64,000 nucleotides of DNA, taken from the NCBI RefSeq assembly GCF_006716745.1, contig NZ_VFPP01000001.1, positions 2,170,001-2,234,000 of the forward strand, given 5' to 3'. How positions within the stretch are numbered: position 1 is the first letter of the stretch; every line of letters starts with the position of its first letter. This document shows positions 32,871 to 41,921 of the stretch, piece by piece. The position numbers were made by a program, and so were the translations under genes. The stretch comes from Saccharothrix saharensis. GTDB lineage: Bacteria; Actinomycetota; Actinomycetes; Mycobacteriales; Pseudonocardiaceae. The notes under the pieces were generated by a model. That model searched no databases. It saw nothing but the letters and a program-made list of their open reading frames with translations, and was not told the origin of the DNA.

Positions 32871-32890
32871 TTCTGGAACCGCTCCCAGAA
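32871..32890. promoter_or_regulatory. Degenerate CebR-like site
   Basis: TTCTGGAACCGCTCCCAGAA has outer TTCTGG/CCAGAA symmetry and matches the CebR box TGGGAGCGCTCCCA at 12 of 14 positions. It is 176 nt upstream of the GH5 start. Confidence 0.35.
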
Positions 32891-32939
32891 CGCCTCCCCG
32901 CCAGTCTCCCCCACCACCACCCTCCCGCCAACCCCCACC

Positions 32940-33221
32940 TTCCCGCGAGTCGAACCCTCAGGTCCCGTGAGTCGAACCTCCAGGTCCCGCGTGTCCTACG
33001 TTCAGGTCCCGCGTGTCCTACGTTCAGGCCCTCTGAATTCAACGCTCAGGACACGCGACCTGGGGATTTGCGGCATGACGGCGTGCCGCGACGCGAACGT
33101 AGGACACGCGCGTCCTGAACGTTCGACACGCGGGACCTGAACGTTCGACACGCGGGACCTGAGCGTTCGACTCACGAGACCTGAAGGTTCGACACGCGGG
33201 ACCTGAGCGTTCGACTCACGA
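32940..33221. repeat. Array of 22-nt repeats in two opposed blocks
   Basis: Five direct units (32940-33048) follow each other with an exact 22-nt period. The consensus begins GGTCCCGCGTGTCGAAC and ends in five bases, mostly GTTCA or GCTCA; two units have CCTAC in place of CGAAC. After a 45-nt centre, about six units run in the opposite orientation (33093-33221), four of them 22 nt apart without a gap. The two blocks could fold into a large cruciform or hairpin. The last unit overlaps the stop codon of the LacI gene at 33216. No open reading frame with coding character covers it, and there are no spacers, so it is not CRISPR. Confidence 0.85.
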
Positions 33222-34235
33222 AGGGGGGTGGGAGGTGCTCGAGCGGGGGACCAGTTCCGGGTCGGAGGTCTTGACCTGGTCGGGCGGGGCGCCGTTGATC
33301 ACGTCCAGCAGCAGGCGGACGGCGGCGGCGCCGCGTTCGGCGATCGGGCGGCGGACCGCGGACAGGGCCGGGCGGACCAGGCGGCACAGGGCCGAGTCGT
33401 CCCACGCGACGAGGGACAACTGCTCGGGCACCGACAGCCCCAGCTCGTGCGCCACGCCCAGGGCGGACACGGCCATCACGTCGTTGTCGAACACCAGAGC
33501 GGTGGGCACGGTGCCGCTGGTCAGCACCCGCCGCGTCACGCGCGCCGCCGCCTCGTCGGAGTAGTCCGCGTGCACGACCCGCGCGTCGGGCAGGTTCAAC
33601 CGCGCCGCCGCCGTGGTGAACGCGCGGGACCGGGTCTGGGTGTGCACGAACTTCGTCGGACCCGCGACCCGGACGATGCGCCGGTGCCCGAGCGCCACCA
33701 GGTACTCCAGCACCTCCTCCACGGCCGGCTCGTCGTCGGTCCACACGCACGGCAGCTCCGGCACGACCGGCTCCCCGAGCACGACCGCCGGCAGCCGCAG
33801 CTCCTGCACCAGCTCCACCCGCGGGTCGTTCTGGACCAGGTCGACCAGCAGCACGCCGTCCACCCGCCGCTCGCCCCACCACCGCCGGTACGCCGCCAGC
33901 TCGGCCGCCGAGTTGTCCGTCACCTGGAGCAGCAACGACGTGGGCCCGCCCGCCAACGCCCCCTGGATGCCGGAGATCAACTGCATGAAGTACGGCTCCA
34001 CGCCGATCACCCGCGCCGGCCGGTCCACGACGAGCCCGATCGCGTTCGCCCGACCGTCGCTCAACGACCGCGCCGCGCTGCTGGGCACCCAGCCGAGGCG
34101 GTCGGCGATGTCCATGATCCGGCGGCGCGTCGGCTCGGAGACACCCGGCCGGTTGTTGAGCGCGTACGACACCGCGCCGGTGGACACCCCCGCGGCCTTG
34201 GCGATGTCCGAGATGGTCGGACGCTTCCCTACCAC
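33216..34235 (-). CDS. LacI-family transcriptional regulator
   Basis: This 339-residue regulator has an N-terminal helix-turn-helix (ISDIAKAAGVSTGAVSYALN, then NRPGVSEPTRRRI) and a periplasmic-binding-like sensor domain (about 62-330). It is divergent from the CE7 deacetylase gene. The perfect palindrome TTAAGCGCTTAA between them, and a one-mismatch copy before the GH5 mannanase, mark its probable targets. The expected effector is a mannan- or xylan-derived sugar. The stop codon lies within a unit of the adjacent 22-nt repeat array. Confidence 0.9.
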   Translation of the reverse strand: MVGKRPTISDIAKAAGVSTGAVSYALNNRPGVSEPTRRRIMDIADRLGWVPSSAARSLSDGRANAIGLVVDRPARVIGVEPYFMQLISGIQGALAGGPTSLLLQVTDNSAAELAAYRRWWGERRVDGVLLVDLVQNDPRVELVQELRLPAVVLGEPVVPELPCVWTDDEPAVEEVLEYLVALGHRRIVRVAGPTKFVHTQTRSRAFTTAAARLNLPDARVVHADYSDEAAARVTRRVLTSGTVPTALVFDNDVMAVSALGVAHELGLSVPEQLSLVAWDDSALCRLVRPALSAVRRPIAERGAAAVRLLLDVINGAPPDQVKTSDPELVPRSSTSHPPS

Positions 34236-34303
34236 CCGCGCCTCCTCGGTCGGTGATCAATAAGTCTAGACCGCCGCACCCCCGGCCCGGCCCGGTAGGC
34301 TGA

Positions 34304-34315
34304 TTAAGCGCTTAA
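34304..34315. promoter_or_regulatory. LacI operator (perfect palindrome)
   Basis: TTAAGCGCTTAA lies 69 nt before the LacI start and 25 nt before the CE7 start, so one bound dimer could control both divergent promoters. CG-centred palindromes of this kind are typical LacI-family operators. Confidence 0.75.
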
Positions 34316-34339
34316 CGGATAATGTGAAAGGGGACCGCC

Positions 34340-35308
34340 GTGCCCTGGTTCGACCTCTCCGAGCGGGAGTTGGCGCTGTACCGGACCGACACCGCCGAAC
34401 CGGACAACCTCGACCTGTGGTGGAAGACCCGGTTGGAGGACGCCCGCGCCGCCGCGCTCCCCCCGGTGCTCACGCCCTACGCGGCCGACGCGTACGGCCC
34501 GCTGTCGGTCTGGGACGTCGAGTTCTCCGGCTACGGCGGCGACCGGGTGCGCGGCTGGTACATCCGACCCGCCGGGTCCGGCGTCGAGTCGCTGCCCACG
34601 GTCGTCTGCTACATCGGTTACGGCGGCGGGCGCGGCCTGCCCTCGGAGCACGCGCTGCTGCCGTCGGTCGGCTACGCGGTGTTCGTGATGGACACCCGCG
34701 GGCAGGGCGGGCGGTGGACGCTCGGCGCCACCCCGGACTCCGGTTTCGCGGGCCCCGAGCACCCGGGCGTGATGACGCGCGGCATCGCCAGTCCCGAGAC
34801 CTACTACGTCACGCGCCTGATGGTGGACGCCGCACGCGCCGTCGAAGTGGCCGCGTCCCTCGACGGGGTGGACGAGACGCGGATCGCGGTGTCCGGTGGG
34901 AGCCAGGGTGGCGGGCTGGCGCTGGCCGCCGCCGCGCTCAACGGCGAAGCGGTGAAGGTCTGCCACGCGGACGTCCCGTTCCTGTGCGACTTCCAGCGCG
35001 CCGTCACCCTCACCGACGCCGAGCCGTACGCGGAGATCGCGAAGTTCCTGGCGCAGCACGTCGACCTGATCCCGGCCGCGCTCGACACGCTGCGGTACGT
35101 GGACGGCGCCTTGCTGGCCAAGCGGATCACGGCGACGTCTCTGCTCAGCGTCGGCCTGATGGACGAGGTGTGCCCACCGTCCACGGTGTACGCGGCCTAC
35201 AACGAGATCACCGCGCCGAAGGAGATGGCGGTGTTCCCGTTCAGCGGCCACACCACTCCGCGCGTGCACGACGAACGCAAGTTGCGGCACCTGCGCGCGC
35301 ACCTGTGA
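34340..35308 (+). CDS. CE7 acetyl-xylan esterase / cephalosporin-C deacetylase-like
   Basis: This 322-residue alpha/beta hydrolase starts at GTG 34340 after AAAGGGGA. CE7 motifs are present: DTRGQGG, GGSQGGG with the catalytic serine, and a late FSGHTT with the catalytic histidine (the usual HE motif has T in place of E). No signal peptide is seen, as in other CE7 enzymes, which deacetylate small imported acetylated oligosaccharides in the cytoplasm. It is controlled by the LacI operator 25 nt upstream. Confidence 0.9.
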   Translation: MPWFDLSERELALYRTDTAEPDNLDLWWKTRLEDARAAALPPVLTPYAADAYGPLSVWDVEFSGYGGDRVRGWYIRPAGSGVESLPTVVCYIGYGGGRGLPSEHALLPSVGYAVFVMDTRGQGGRWTLGATPDSGFAGPEHPGVMTRGIASPETYYVTRLMVDAARAVEVAASLDGVDETRIAVSGGSQGGGLALAAAALNGEAVKVCHADVPFLCDFQRAVTLTDAEPYAEIAKFLAQHVDLIPAALDTLRYVDGALLAKRITATSLLSVGLMDEVCPPSTVYAAYNEITAPKEMAVFPFSGHTTPRVHDERKLRHLRAHL

Positions 35309-35316
35309 GTGGAGGC

Positions 35317-35358
35317 GGGGCGTGAGGGGGACCACCGCCATAGTCCCCCTCACGCCCC
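35317..35358. terminator. Strong bidirectional terminator
   Basis: GGGGCGTGAGGGGGAC at 35317-35332 pairs perfectly over 16 bp with 35343-35358 across a 10-nt loop. It separates the converging CE7 and GH115 genes. Confidence 0.88.
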
Positions 35359-35365
35359 AGCCCGG

Positions 35366-38300
35366 TCAGTGGACTCGGCGGCTCTCCGGAGGTCCCAGGT
35401 AACTGGGCCTGAGGCCTCCCGTGTCCACGACCAGCTTCTGGACCACCACGGTGGGGTCGACCACCCACACCTTGAGCGTGTGCACGCCCGCGGCGAGGTG
35501 GTGCCCGGTGGCGGTTCGGTTGACGTTGTCGGAGGTGTTGCGCTCCCACTCGCGGTTCATGGCGGTGTCGTCCGCGCCGGTGGCGGCGGTGATGTCGACG
35601 ACCTGCGGCGGCTGGTCGTCGAACGACACCCCGTACCGCAGCCCGGGGCGACCGGGCAGCACCGGGTTGCGCGGCGACAGGTACGCCCACACGGTCACCG
35701 GCCCGGTGGACCGCACGGTCAGCTCGTACTCCAGGCGCGGACCGGTGGGTTCGCGGCTCGGCGCGGTCACCGGGAACGGCTGCACGCCGTCGCCGGTGCG
35801 GCCGAGGCCGGGGATCCGCCGCCACCGCACGCCGTCGCCGTCCACGACGCGGGTCGCGTGGGCGGCCTCGATGGAGACGTACCCGTTGGCCTCCACGAAA
35901 CCCCGCGGGTCGACCAGGTCGTTCTCCACCACCGCCCGCACGGTCACCTCCGCGCCCGCACCGGTGATGGTGACGGGCACCTCGGTGCACCCCTTCGGTG
36001 CCCGCGACCAGTCGACCCGCACGTCCAGCCGGACCTGCTCGTGGACCGTCCCGTGCGGCCGGTCGACCTCCAGCCACGCCGCGCCGGACGTGACCCGGTA
36101 GTCGAACGGGACCGCACCGCGGTTGAACACGTCGACGTACTGCCCCGGCTGCGACTGGTGCGGGCTGAACGCGGGCAGCGTCGGCGACCCGCCCGCCGCG
36201 GGCCACCACCGGTCCGAGCCGTCGACGGCCACGCCCAACTCGGCCACGTGCGGCAGCTCGACCCGCCGCACGGCCGGGAACACCTCGTCCGGCAGCACCC
36301 GGTCGTCGCGCTCCGGCTGCTGCCACGACGCGCTGGGACCGTACCGCGCGACGTCGCCGTAACCGATCTTCGGCTGCGTTTGGAAGCCGTTCCACTTCCC
36401 GCCCGCGAGCACGGTGTGGTAGTGCTCCGACATCGCCCGGTCGTCGGCGAACCGGGCATCGGTGATGTCGGCCAGCGCGTTGGCCGACGCACGCCCCTGC
36501 TCGGCGTAGAGCAGGTTGGTGAACTCGGCCAGCCGCAACGCGTACAGGTTCGCGGTCGCCTTCACGGGGTAGAGGACCAGTTGGTAGTAGGCGTCCTGTT
36601 CGGACCGGGGGAGCGTGCCGCGGATGCGTTCGGCCTCGTCCGCCAACCGCTGCCACCGCTCGGTGACGCGGTCGATCTCGCGGTAGTCGGTCAGGCTGAA
36701 CGGTGACGCCTGGTCGTCGTACGTGACCGCCGTCCCGTCGGCGGTGGCCCTGCGGTTGAGCAGTTCCGGCTTGCGCATGGACTGCAGCGCGCCGTACTCG
36801 CGCAGGACCGAGGCGATCTCGACCGCCCGGGAGCCGAAGTTCTGCGCCGCGTAGCGCTCCTCCCACTCCCCCAGCGCCTCCGCGGGCCAGCGGTGCGGGT
36901 CCCAGGCGTAGTCCAGGAAGAACTGCAACGGCAGCTCGTTGCCTTTCACGTCGCCCGCGTTGACGACCCACAGCCGGTCGACGCCGTACTCGTAGGACTG
37001 GTGCAGCTGGTCCCGGACGTTCGCCAGCGGGCTGGTGTCGACCCACTTGTAGTTGCGCCCGCCGCCGACGTAGTCGAAGTGGTAGTACAGGCCGTGACCG
37101 CCGGCGCGCCCGGGCGACGACGGGTCGGGCAGCTTGCGCATGTTGCCCCAGTTGTCGTCGGCGAACACGACGGTCACGTCGTCCGGCGGCCGCAGCCCCT
37201 GTTCCCAGTAGCGCTGGACCTCCTTGTAGAGGGTCTGCACCTGCGGGACGTCCGCCATGCCCTCGCGGGCCAGGATGTCCCGTTGCGAGGCCAGGATCTC
37301 CCGCATCAGCTCGATGCCGTCGCCGTCGGACAGGCTCGCGTCGCCGTTGCCGCGCATGCCGAGGGTCACCACGCCCTCGAAGCCCTCGTCCTTCATCCGC
37401 CGCACGCCGTCGGCCCAGTAGCGCTCGATGGCGGCGCGGTTGCGGCGGAAGCTCCACTCCCCGTTGCCGCCGTACGGGTCGCCCTCGCCGGGCCTCGCGT
37501 GCCGGTTCCACTCCTCGATGCCGCGCATCATCGGCGCCTCGTGCGAGGTGCCCATGACGACGCCGTACGCCTTGGCGGTCGCGTGGTTGAGCGGGTCGTC
37601 CTCGGCGAACGCCCGCCCCCACACCGCGGGCCACACGTAGTTGGCCTTGAGCCGCAACGCGGTCTCGAAGACCTTGGCGTAGAAGTGGTGGTTGAAGCCC
37701 GCGGGGAAACCCGGCGCGTGGCCGGGGCCGAAGTGCCCCGGCGCCCAGGTGCCCAGCGCCGGGTTCTCGTCGTTGACGAAGAACCCGCGGTACTTCACCG
37801 CGGGCGTGCCCTGACCGTGCCTGCCCGGCAGCACGTGCAGCTCGGCGCGGTGGGCCGGGGGGACGTCGGCCCACCAGTACCAGGGCGACACGCCGATCTC
37901 GCGGGACACGTCGTACGCCCCGAAGATGGTGCCCCGCTGGTCGCTGCCCGCGATGACGAACGCCCGCCGCACACCCGGCAGCGGGTCGTGCACGACCTGC
38001 TGGAGCGAGGTCTCCCACCGGCCCGCGATGCCGGACACGTCGAGCTTGCCGCGCTCGACCAGGTCGGCGATCAGCGGGCTGCGACCGACCGTGCCGACGA
38101 TGACCACGTCACCGCCCGGCACCGCGGCCGGATCGTCGGCCGACGTGATCCCCTGCCGCACGCCGGTGACGCGTTCGACGTCGTCACGCAGGTCACCGAC
38201 CACGCGCACGACGCCGGGGTGGTCGGCGTCGCTGACCACGAAGGCGGCGACCTCGCCCCGGGACGCCAACGGGAAGCGCTCCCGTCCCGGGGCGTCGACG

Positions 38301-38404
38301 ACGTACCCCTCGACCCGGGACGGGCCGGTCGGGGTGGGCGTCGCCGCCGCCGGCGCCGCGGGCACGGGGTGCGCCGGCGGCGCCGACAAGGGCACCAACC
38401 TCAT
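35366..38404 (-). CDS. GH115 alpha-glucuronidase
   Basis: This 1012-residue protein has the full GH115 layout. An N-terminal domain contains RRAFVIAGSDQRGTIFGAYD, ISPWYWWADVPP-like residues and KYRGFFVNDENPAL. A catalytic barrel has LKANYVWPAVWG, VVMGTSHEAPMMR and VTLGMRGNGD. The C-terminal beta-sandwich regions follow. GH115 enzymes remove (4-O-methyl)glucuronic acid from xylan and xylo-oligosaccharides. The first 30 residues are Pro/Ala-rich but do not form a clear signal peptide, so it is probably cytoplasmic. It lies 34 nt behind the GH3 gene in the operon LacI-GH3-GH115. Confidence 0.92.
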   Translation of the reverse strand: MRLVPLSAPPAHPVPAAPAAATPTPTGPSRVEGYVVDAPGRERFPLASRGEVAAFVVSDADHPGVVRVVGDLRDDVERVTGVRQGITSADDPAAVPGGDVVIVGTVGRSPLIADLVERGKLDVSGIAGRWETSLQQVVHDPLPGVRRAFVIAGSDQRGTIFGAYDVSREIGVSPWYWWADVPPAHRAELHVLPGRHGQGTPAVKYRGFFVNDENPALGTWAPGHFGPGHAPGFPAGFNHHFYAKVFETALRLKANYVWPAVWGRAFAEDDPLNHATAKAYGVVMGTSHEAPMMRGIEEWNRHARPGEGDPYGGNGEWSFRRNRAAIERYWADGVRRMKDEGFEGVVTLGMRGNGDASLSDGDGIELMREILASQRDILAREGMADVPQVQTLYKEVQRYWEQGLRPPDDVTVVFADDNWGNMRKLPDPSSPGRAGGHGLYYHFDYVGGGRNYKWVDTSPLANVRDQLHQSYEYGVDRLWVVNAGDVKGNELPLQFFLDYAWDPHRWPAEALGEWEERYAAQNFGSRAVEIASVLREYGALQSMRKPELLNRRATADGTAVTYDDQASPFSLTDYREIDRVTERWQRLADEAERIRGTLPRSEQDAYYQLVLYPVKATANLYALRLAEFTNLLYAEQGRASANALADITDARFADDRAMSEHYHTVLAGGKWNGFQTQPKIGYGDVARYGPSASWQQPERDDRVLPDEVFPAVRRVELPHVAELGVAVDGSDRWWPAAGGSPTLPAFSPHQSQPGQYVDVFNRGAVPFDYRVTSGAAWLEVDRPHGTVHEQVRLDVRVDWSRAPKGCTEVPVTITGAGAEVTVRAVVENDLVDPRGFVEANGYVSIEAAHATRVVDGDGVRWRRIPGLGRTGDGVQPFPVTAPSREPTGPRLEYELTVRSTGPVTVWAYLSPRNPVLPGRPGLRYGVSFDDQPPQVVDITAATGADDTAMNREWERNTSDNVNRTATGHHLAAGVHTLKVWVVDPTVVVQKLVVDTGGLRPSYLGPPESRRVH

Positions 38405-38438
38405 GGGTCACCTCATCGTGACGTGGTGGTCGGAAGGG

Positions 38439-40745
38439 TCAGCGGGCGGTGGTGGTCACCGGGGTCACCAGCACGCGGTCGTGGCCGACCACGCGCGGCT
38501 CGCCGGTGAGGGCGACCTCGTGCTCCCAGCGGATGTCCTTGCTGGAGCAGCCCACCTGCAGCACGACGTCACCGGTCTCCACGACCCGCTTGCCGTCCCG
38601 ACCGGTGAACGAGGTGCGGTCGGCGTGCAGCCGGAACGTCACCTCGGTGGCCGCGCCCGCCTCCAGCTCGACCCGCGCGAAGCCGACGAGCTGGCGCACC
38701 GGGCGGGTGACGCTCGCGACCGGGTCGTGCAGGTAGAGCTGCACGACCTCGGCGCCGGCCCGGTCCCCGGTGTTGCGCACCAGGCACGACACCTCGACCT
38801 CGCCGTCGGTCGGGAACTGCGCGCCGCCGGCGAAGTCCGACAGCTCGAACGTCGTGTACGACAGGCCGTGCCCGAACGGGTAGGCGGGCGACGGGTCGAC
38901 CGAGCTGACCCCGCCCGGACCGCCCAGCGGCGGGTGCAGGTAGGTGGTCGGCTGGCCGCCGGGGCCGCGCGGCACCTGCACGGGCAGCTTGCCGGACGGG
39001 TTGACGCGTCCGCTGAGCACGCCGGCGACCGCGCCCGCGCCCTCTTCGCCCGGGAAGAACGCCTGGACGATCGCCGCCGGCCGGTAGGAGCCGAGCGCGT
39101 AGGGGCGGCCGGTCAGCAGCACCAGCACCACCGGCACGTCCAGCGCGAGCAGCCGCTCCAGCAGCTCCCCCTGCACGCCCGGCAGGTTCAGGTCCTCCGC
39201 GTCGCAGCCCTCGCCGGACGTGCCGCGGCCGAACAACCCGGCCCGGTCGCCCAGCACGGCCAGCACCACGTCGGCCTCGCGCGCCACCGCGACCGCGTCC
39301 TCCAGGCCCGACCGGTCGTCGCCGTCGACGTCGCAGCCCTTGGCGGTGGTCACCGCGGCGTCCGGGAACTCCTTGCGCACGGCCTGCAGCATCGTGTCCA
39401 TCTCGACGCCGAGCGCGACCTCGGGGTGCTGCACGCCCACGTGGTTCGGGAAGGCGTAGCAGCCCATCAGGGCCAGCAGGTCGTCCGCGCACGGGCCGAC
39501 CACGGCGACCTTGCCCGCGTCACGCAGCGGCAGCACGTCGCCCGCGTTGTCCAGCAGCACCACGGAGCGCTCGGCCATCGTGCGGGCCAGGTCGCGCAGC
39601 GCGGGCGGGTCGAGGTCGACCGGCTCGCCGCGCAGCACCGCGGGCGAGTCCGGCTGCCAGCCCTCGTCCAGCAGGCCGAGTTCGCACTTCTGGGTGAGCA
39701 CGCGCGTCACCGCCTGGTCGACCAGCGCCTCGTCCACCCGGCCGGAGCGCACCAGCTCGGCCAGCGGCTCGCCGTAGCAGCGCACGCTGGGCAGCTCGAC
39801 GTCGATGCCGGCGGCCAGCGCCAGCGCGGCGGCATCGCCCGGCGAGCCCGCGATGGCGTGCGCGGTCTCCAGGAACGACACCGCGAAGTAGTCCGCGACC
39901 ACCACGCCGGTGAAACCCCACTGGCCCCGCAGCAGGTCGGTGAGCAGGGCGGGGTCCGCGGCGGGCGGCACGCCGTCGACCTCGGCGTAGGAGTTCATCA
40001 CCGAGCGGGCACCGCCCAGGCGCAGCGCCATCTCGAACGGCGGCAGCACGACGTCGGCGAACTCGCGCGGGCCCATGTGCACCGGCGCGTGGTTGCGCCC
40101 GCCGCGCGAGGCCGAGTAGCCCGCGAAGTGCTTGAGCGTGGCCACGATGCCGCTGGACTCCAGGCCCTTGGTGTAGGCGGCACCGAGGAGACCGACGAGG
40201 TACGGATCCTCGCCGATGGTCTCCTCGGTGCGTCCCCAGCGCGGGTCGCGCGTCACGTCGAGCACCGGCGCCAACCCCTGGTGGACGCCGACGTCGCGCA
40301 TCGCGAGACCCACCTCGCGTGCCATCCGCTCGACCGTCTCCGGGTCGAAGGAGGCGCCCCACGCGAGCGGGGTCGGGAAGACGGTGGCCTGCCACGCGGT
40401 GAAGCCGGACAGGCACTCCTCGTGCGCCATGGCGGGGATGCCGAAGCGGGTGTTGGCGACCAGCTTGCGCTGCGTCTCGGCCAGCACCTTCGCGCCGACC
40501 AGCGGCTCGACCGGTCCCGTGCCGAACACCCGGGTCAGCTGGCCGAGGCCGGGCTTGGTCAGCTCGTCCCACGGCGGCAGCGGCTCGGCGAACTCGTGCT
40601 GGGCGGGCGCGACCTCCTCACCCTCGGAGATGCCCACCCACACGCCCACCAGCTGGGCCAGCTTCTCCTCCAGGGTCAGCTCGGCCAGCAAGGCGGCGAC
40701 CCGCTCACCGGTCGGCTTTCCGGGATCGGCCCAGGGGTTCAGCAC
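38439..40745 (-). CDS. GH3 beta-xylosidase / beta-glucosidase
   Basis: This 768-residue enzyme starts at GTG 40745, 7 nt inside the end of the LacI gene. The open frame runs further upstream only as its shadow. The GH3 barrel has LAPVLDVTRDPRWGRTEE, the KHFAGY block and the nucleophile Asp285 in VVVADYFAV. The alpha/beta sandwich and a C-terminal fibronectin-III-like domain follow (AYPFGHGLSYTTFE). No signal peptide is seen. Next to GH115, GH10 and an importer it most likely releases xylose from imported xylo-oligosaccharides; specificity for glucosides cannot be excluded. Confidence 0.91.
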   Translation of the reverse strand: MLNPWADPGKPTGERVAALLAELTLEEKLAQLVGVWVGISEGEEVAPAQHEFAEPLPPWDELTKPGLGQLTRVFGTGPVEPLVGAKVLAETQRKLVANTRFGIPAMAHEECLSGFTAWQATVFPTPLAWGASFDPETVERMAREVGLAMRDVGVHQGLAPVLDVTRDPRWGRTEETIGEDPYLVGLLGAAYTKGLESSGIVATLKHFAGYSASRGGRNHAPVHMGPREFADVVLPPFEMALRLGGARSVMNSYAEVDGVPPAADPALLTDLLRGQWGFTGVVVADYFAVSFLETAHAIAGSPGDAAALALAAGIDVELPSVRCYGEPLAELVRSGRVDEALVDQAVTRVLTQKCELGLLDEGWQPDSPAVLRGEPVDLDPPALRDLARTMAERSVVLLDNAGDVLPLRDAGKVAVVGPCADDLLALMGCYAFPNHVGVQHPEVALGVEMDTMLQAVRKEFPDAAVTTAKGCDVDGDDRSGLEDAVAVAREADVVLAVLGDRAGLFGRGTSGEGCDAEDLNLPGVQGELLERLLALDVPVVLVLLTGRPYALGSYRPAAIVQAFFPGEEGAGAVAGVLSGRVNPSGKLPVQVPRGPGGQPTTYLHPPLGGPGGVSSVDPSPAYPFGHGLSYTTFELSDFAGGAQFPTDGEVEVSCLVRNTGDRAGAEVVQLYLHDPVASVTRPVRQLVGFARVELEAGAATEVTFRLHADRTSFTGRDGKRVVETGDVVLQVGCSSKDIRWEHEVALTGEPRVVGHDRVLVTPVTTTAR

Positions 40746-41728
40746 GGCGGCTCCTTCGTTGACGATCGGACGACGAGTTCGGTGGCCAGTTCCACCCGTT
40801 CGGTCTCCACGGGGCGACCCGCGATCAGGTCGGCGAGCATCCGGCCCGCGTGGCGGCCCATCTCGGTCAGTGGCTGGCGCACGGTGGTGAGGGCGGGCGA
40901 GGACCACACCGCGACCGGCAGGTCGTCGAACCCGACCACGCTCAGGTCGTGCGGCACGGACAGGCCCACGACGCGGGCCGCCTCGATCACGCCTAAAGCC
41001 TGCTCGTCGTTGCCGGCGAAGATCGCCGTCGGCCGGTCCGGCAGCGCCAGCAGCTCGGCCGCGCGGCGGAACCCGCCCTCGTGCTTGAAGTCGCCGTGCT
41101 TGACCAGTTCGGGGTTGAACGCGATGCCCGCGCGGTCCAGCGCGGCGCGGTAGCCGTCGACCCGCGCGCGGCTGCACAGCATCCCGGCCGGTCCGCCGAT
41201 GACGCCGACCCGGCGGTGGCCGAGGCGCAGGAGGTGTTCGGTGGCGGCCAGGCCGCCCGCCCAGTTGGTGGCGCCGACGCTGGGCACGTTCGGCTGCGGC
41301 AGGTCGACCGGGTCGATGACCACGACGGGGATGCGGGAGTTGGCCAGCACGCGGCGGTCGGCGGCGGTCAGCTGGGAGGTGACCAGGAGCGCTCCCGCGC
41401 GCCTGGCCTCGACCAGCGACGCCGCCCACGACGTGTGCTGACGGGGTTTGTCGGTGGACGACACCACGACGTGCAGCCCGGTGTCGACGACGCCACGGAT
41501 GATCTCCACCGCCCAGGGGCTGTCCAGGGCGGTGAACACGAGGTCCACCAGGAGGTGCCCGGAGGCCCTGCGGGACCCGACCGGCACGTAGTCATACTCG
41601 GCCAGGAGCTGCCGCACGCGGGCCCGGGTCTCTGCGCCGACGTCGTCCTTCCCGTTGAGGACTTTGGACACCGTCGGGAGAGACACCCCCGCTGCTGCAG
41701 CAATCGTGGCCAACGTGGCTCGACGCAT
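40739..41728 (-). CDS. LacI-family regulator of the xylan block (copy 1)
   Basis: This 329-residue regulator has HTH LATIAAAAGVSLPTVSKVLN and a sugar-sensing domain. It is closely similar to the LacI protein at 46320-47363 (shared VPSVGATNW/TPSIGATNW, CSRARVDGYRAAL and VGFDDLPVA-type blocks). It is first in the operon with GH3 and GH115 and divergent from the importer genes. Paired TGTTTCGA motifs before its own start and before the importer are probable operators. This arrangement resembles BxlR-type xylo-oligosaccharide control. Confidence 0.9.
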   Translation of the reverse strand: MRRATLATIAAAAGVSLPTVSKVLNGKDDVGAETRARVRQLLAEYDYVPVGSRRASGHLLVDLVFTALDSPWAVEIIRGVVDTGLHVVVSSTDKPRQHTSWAASLVEARRAGALLVTSQLTAADRRVLANSRIPVVVIDPVDLPQPNVPSVGATNWAGGLAATEHLLRLGHRRVGVIGGPAGMLCSRARVDGYRAALDRAGIAFNPELVKHGDFKHEGGFRRAAELLALPDRPTAIFAGNDEQALGVIEAARVVGLSVPHDLSVVGFDDLPVAVWSSPALTTVRQPLTEMGRHAGRMLADLIAGRPVETERVELATELVVRSSTKEPPC

Positions 41729-41740
41729 GGGCCGATAGTA

Positions 41741-41759
41741 TCGAAACTCGATCGAAACA
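41741..41759. promoter_or_regulatory. Paired TGTTTCGA-type operator at the LacI start
   Basis: On the minus strand TGTTTCGA (41752-41759) and AGTTTCGA (41741-41748) repeat in direct orientation with an 11-nt period, starting 13 nt upstream of the LacI start codon. Confidence 0.55.
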
Positions 41760-41860
41760 CAAGAGTGACCTCCTGACGTGCAGAAACACTACCTAGACGC
41801 GCCGAATGGTGACGCTTGACACCGGTTGGACACCGGCCTAAGGTCTGCGCAAGTCGTGGA

Positions 41861-41878
41861 TGTTTCGAAATGTTTCGA
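41861..41878. promoter_or_regulatory. Paired TGTTTCGA operator at the importer
   Basis: TGTTTCGA occurs at 41861-41868 and 41871-41878, one helical turn apart, 44-61 nt before the binding-protein start at 41922. Confidence 0.6.
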
Positions 41879-41921
41879 TGCCACGAACAAATCCGCAGCG
41901 TGGCAGAAGGGTGGCGGTCGC

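Noticed and set aside
32940-33221. CRISPR array
   Set aside because: Repeats abut with no spacers, units are 22 nt, they occur in both orientations, and no cas genes are present.
37926-41153. 1075-codon plus-strand open frame across GH115, GH3 and LacI
   Set aside because: It crosses three well-supported minus-strand genes and shows no protein family features.
41826-41921. N-terminal extension of the xylan binding protein
   Set aside because: It would place charged residues before the signal peptide and cover both operator motifs; ATG 41922 gives a normal lipoprotein signal.
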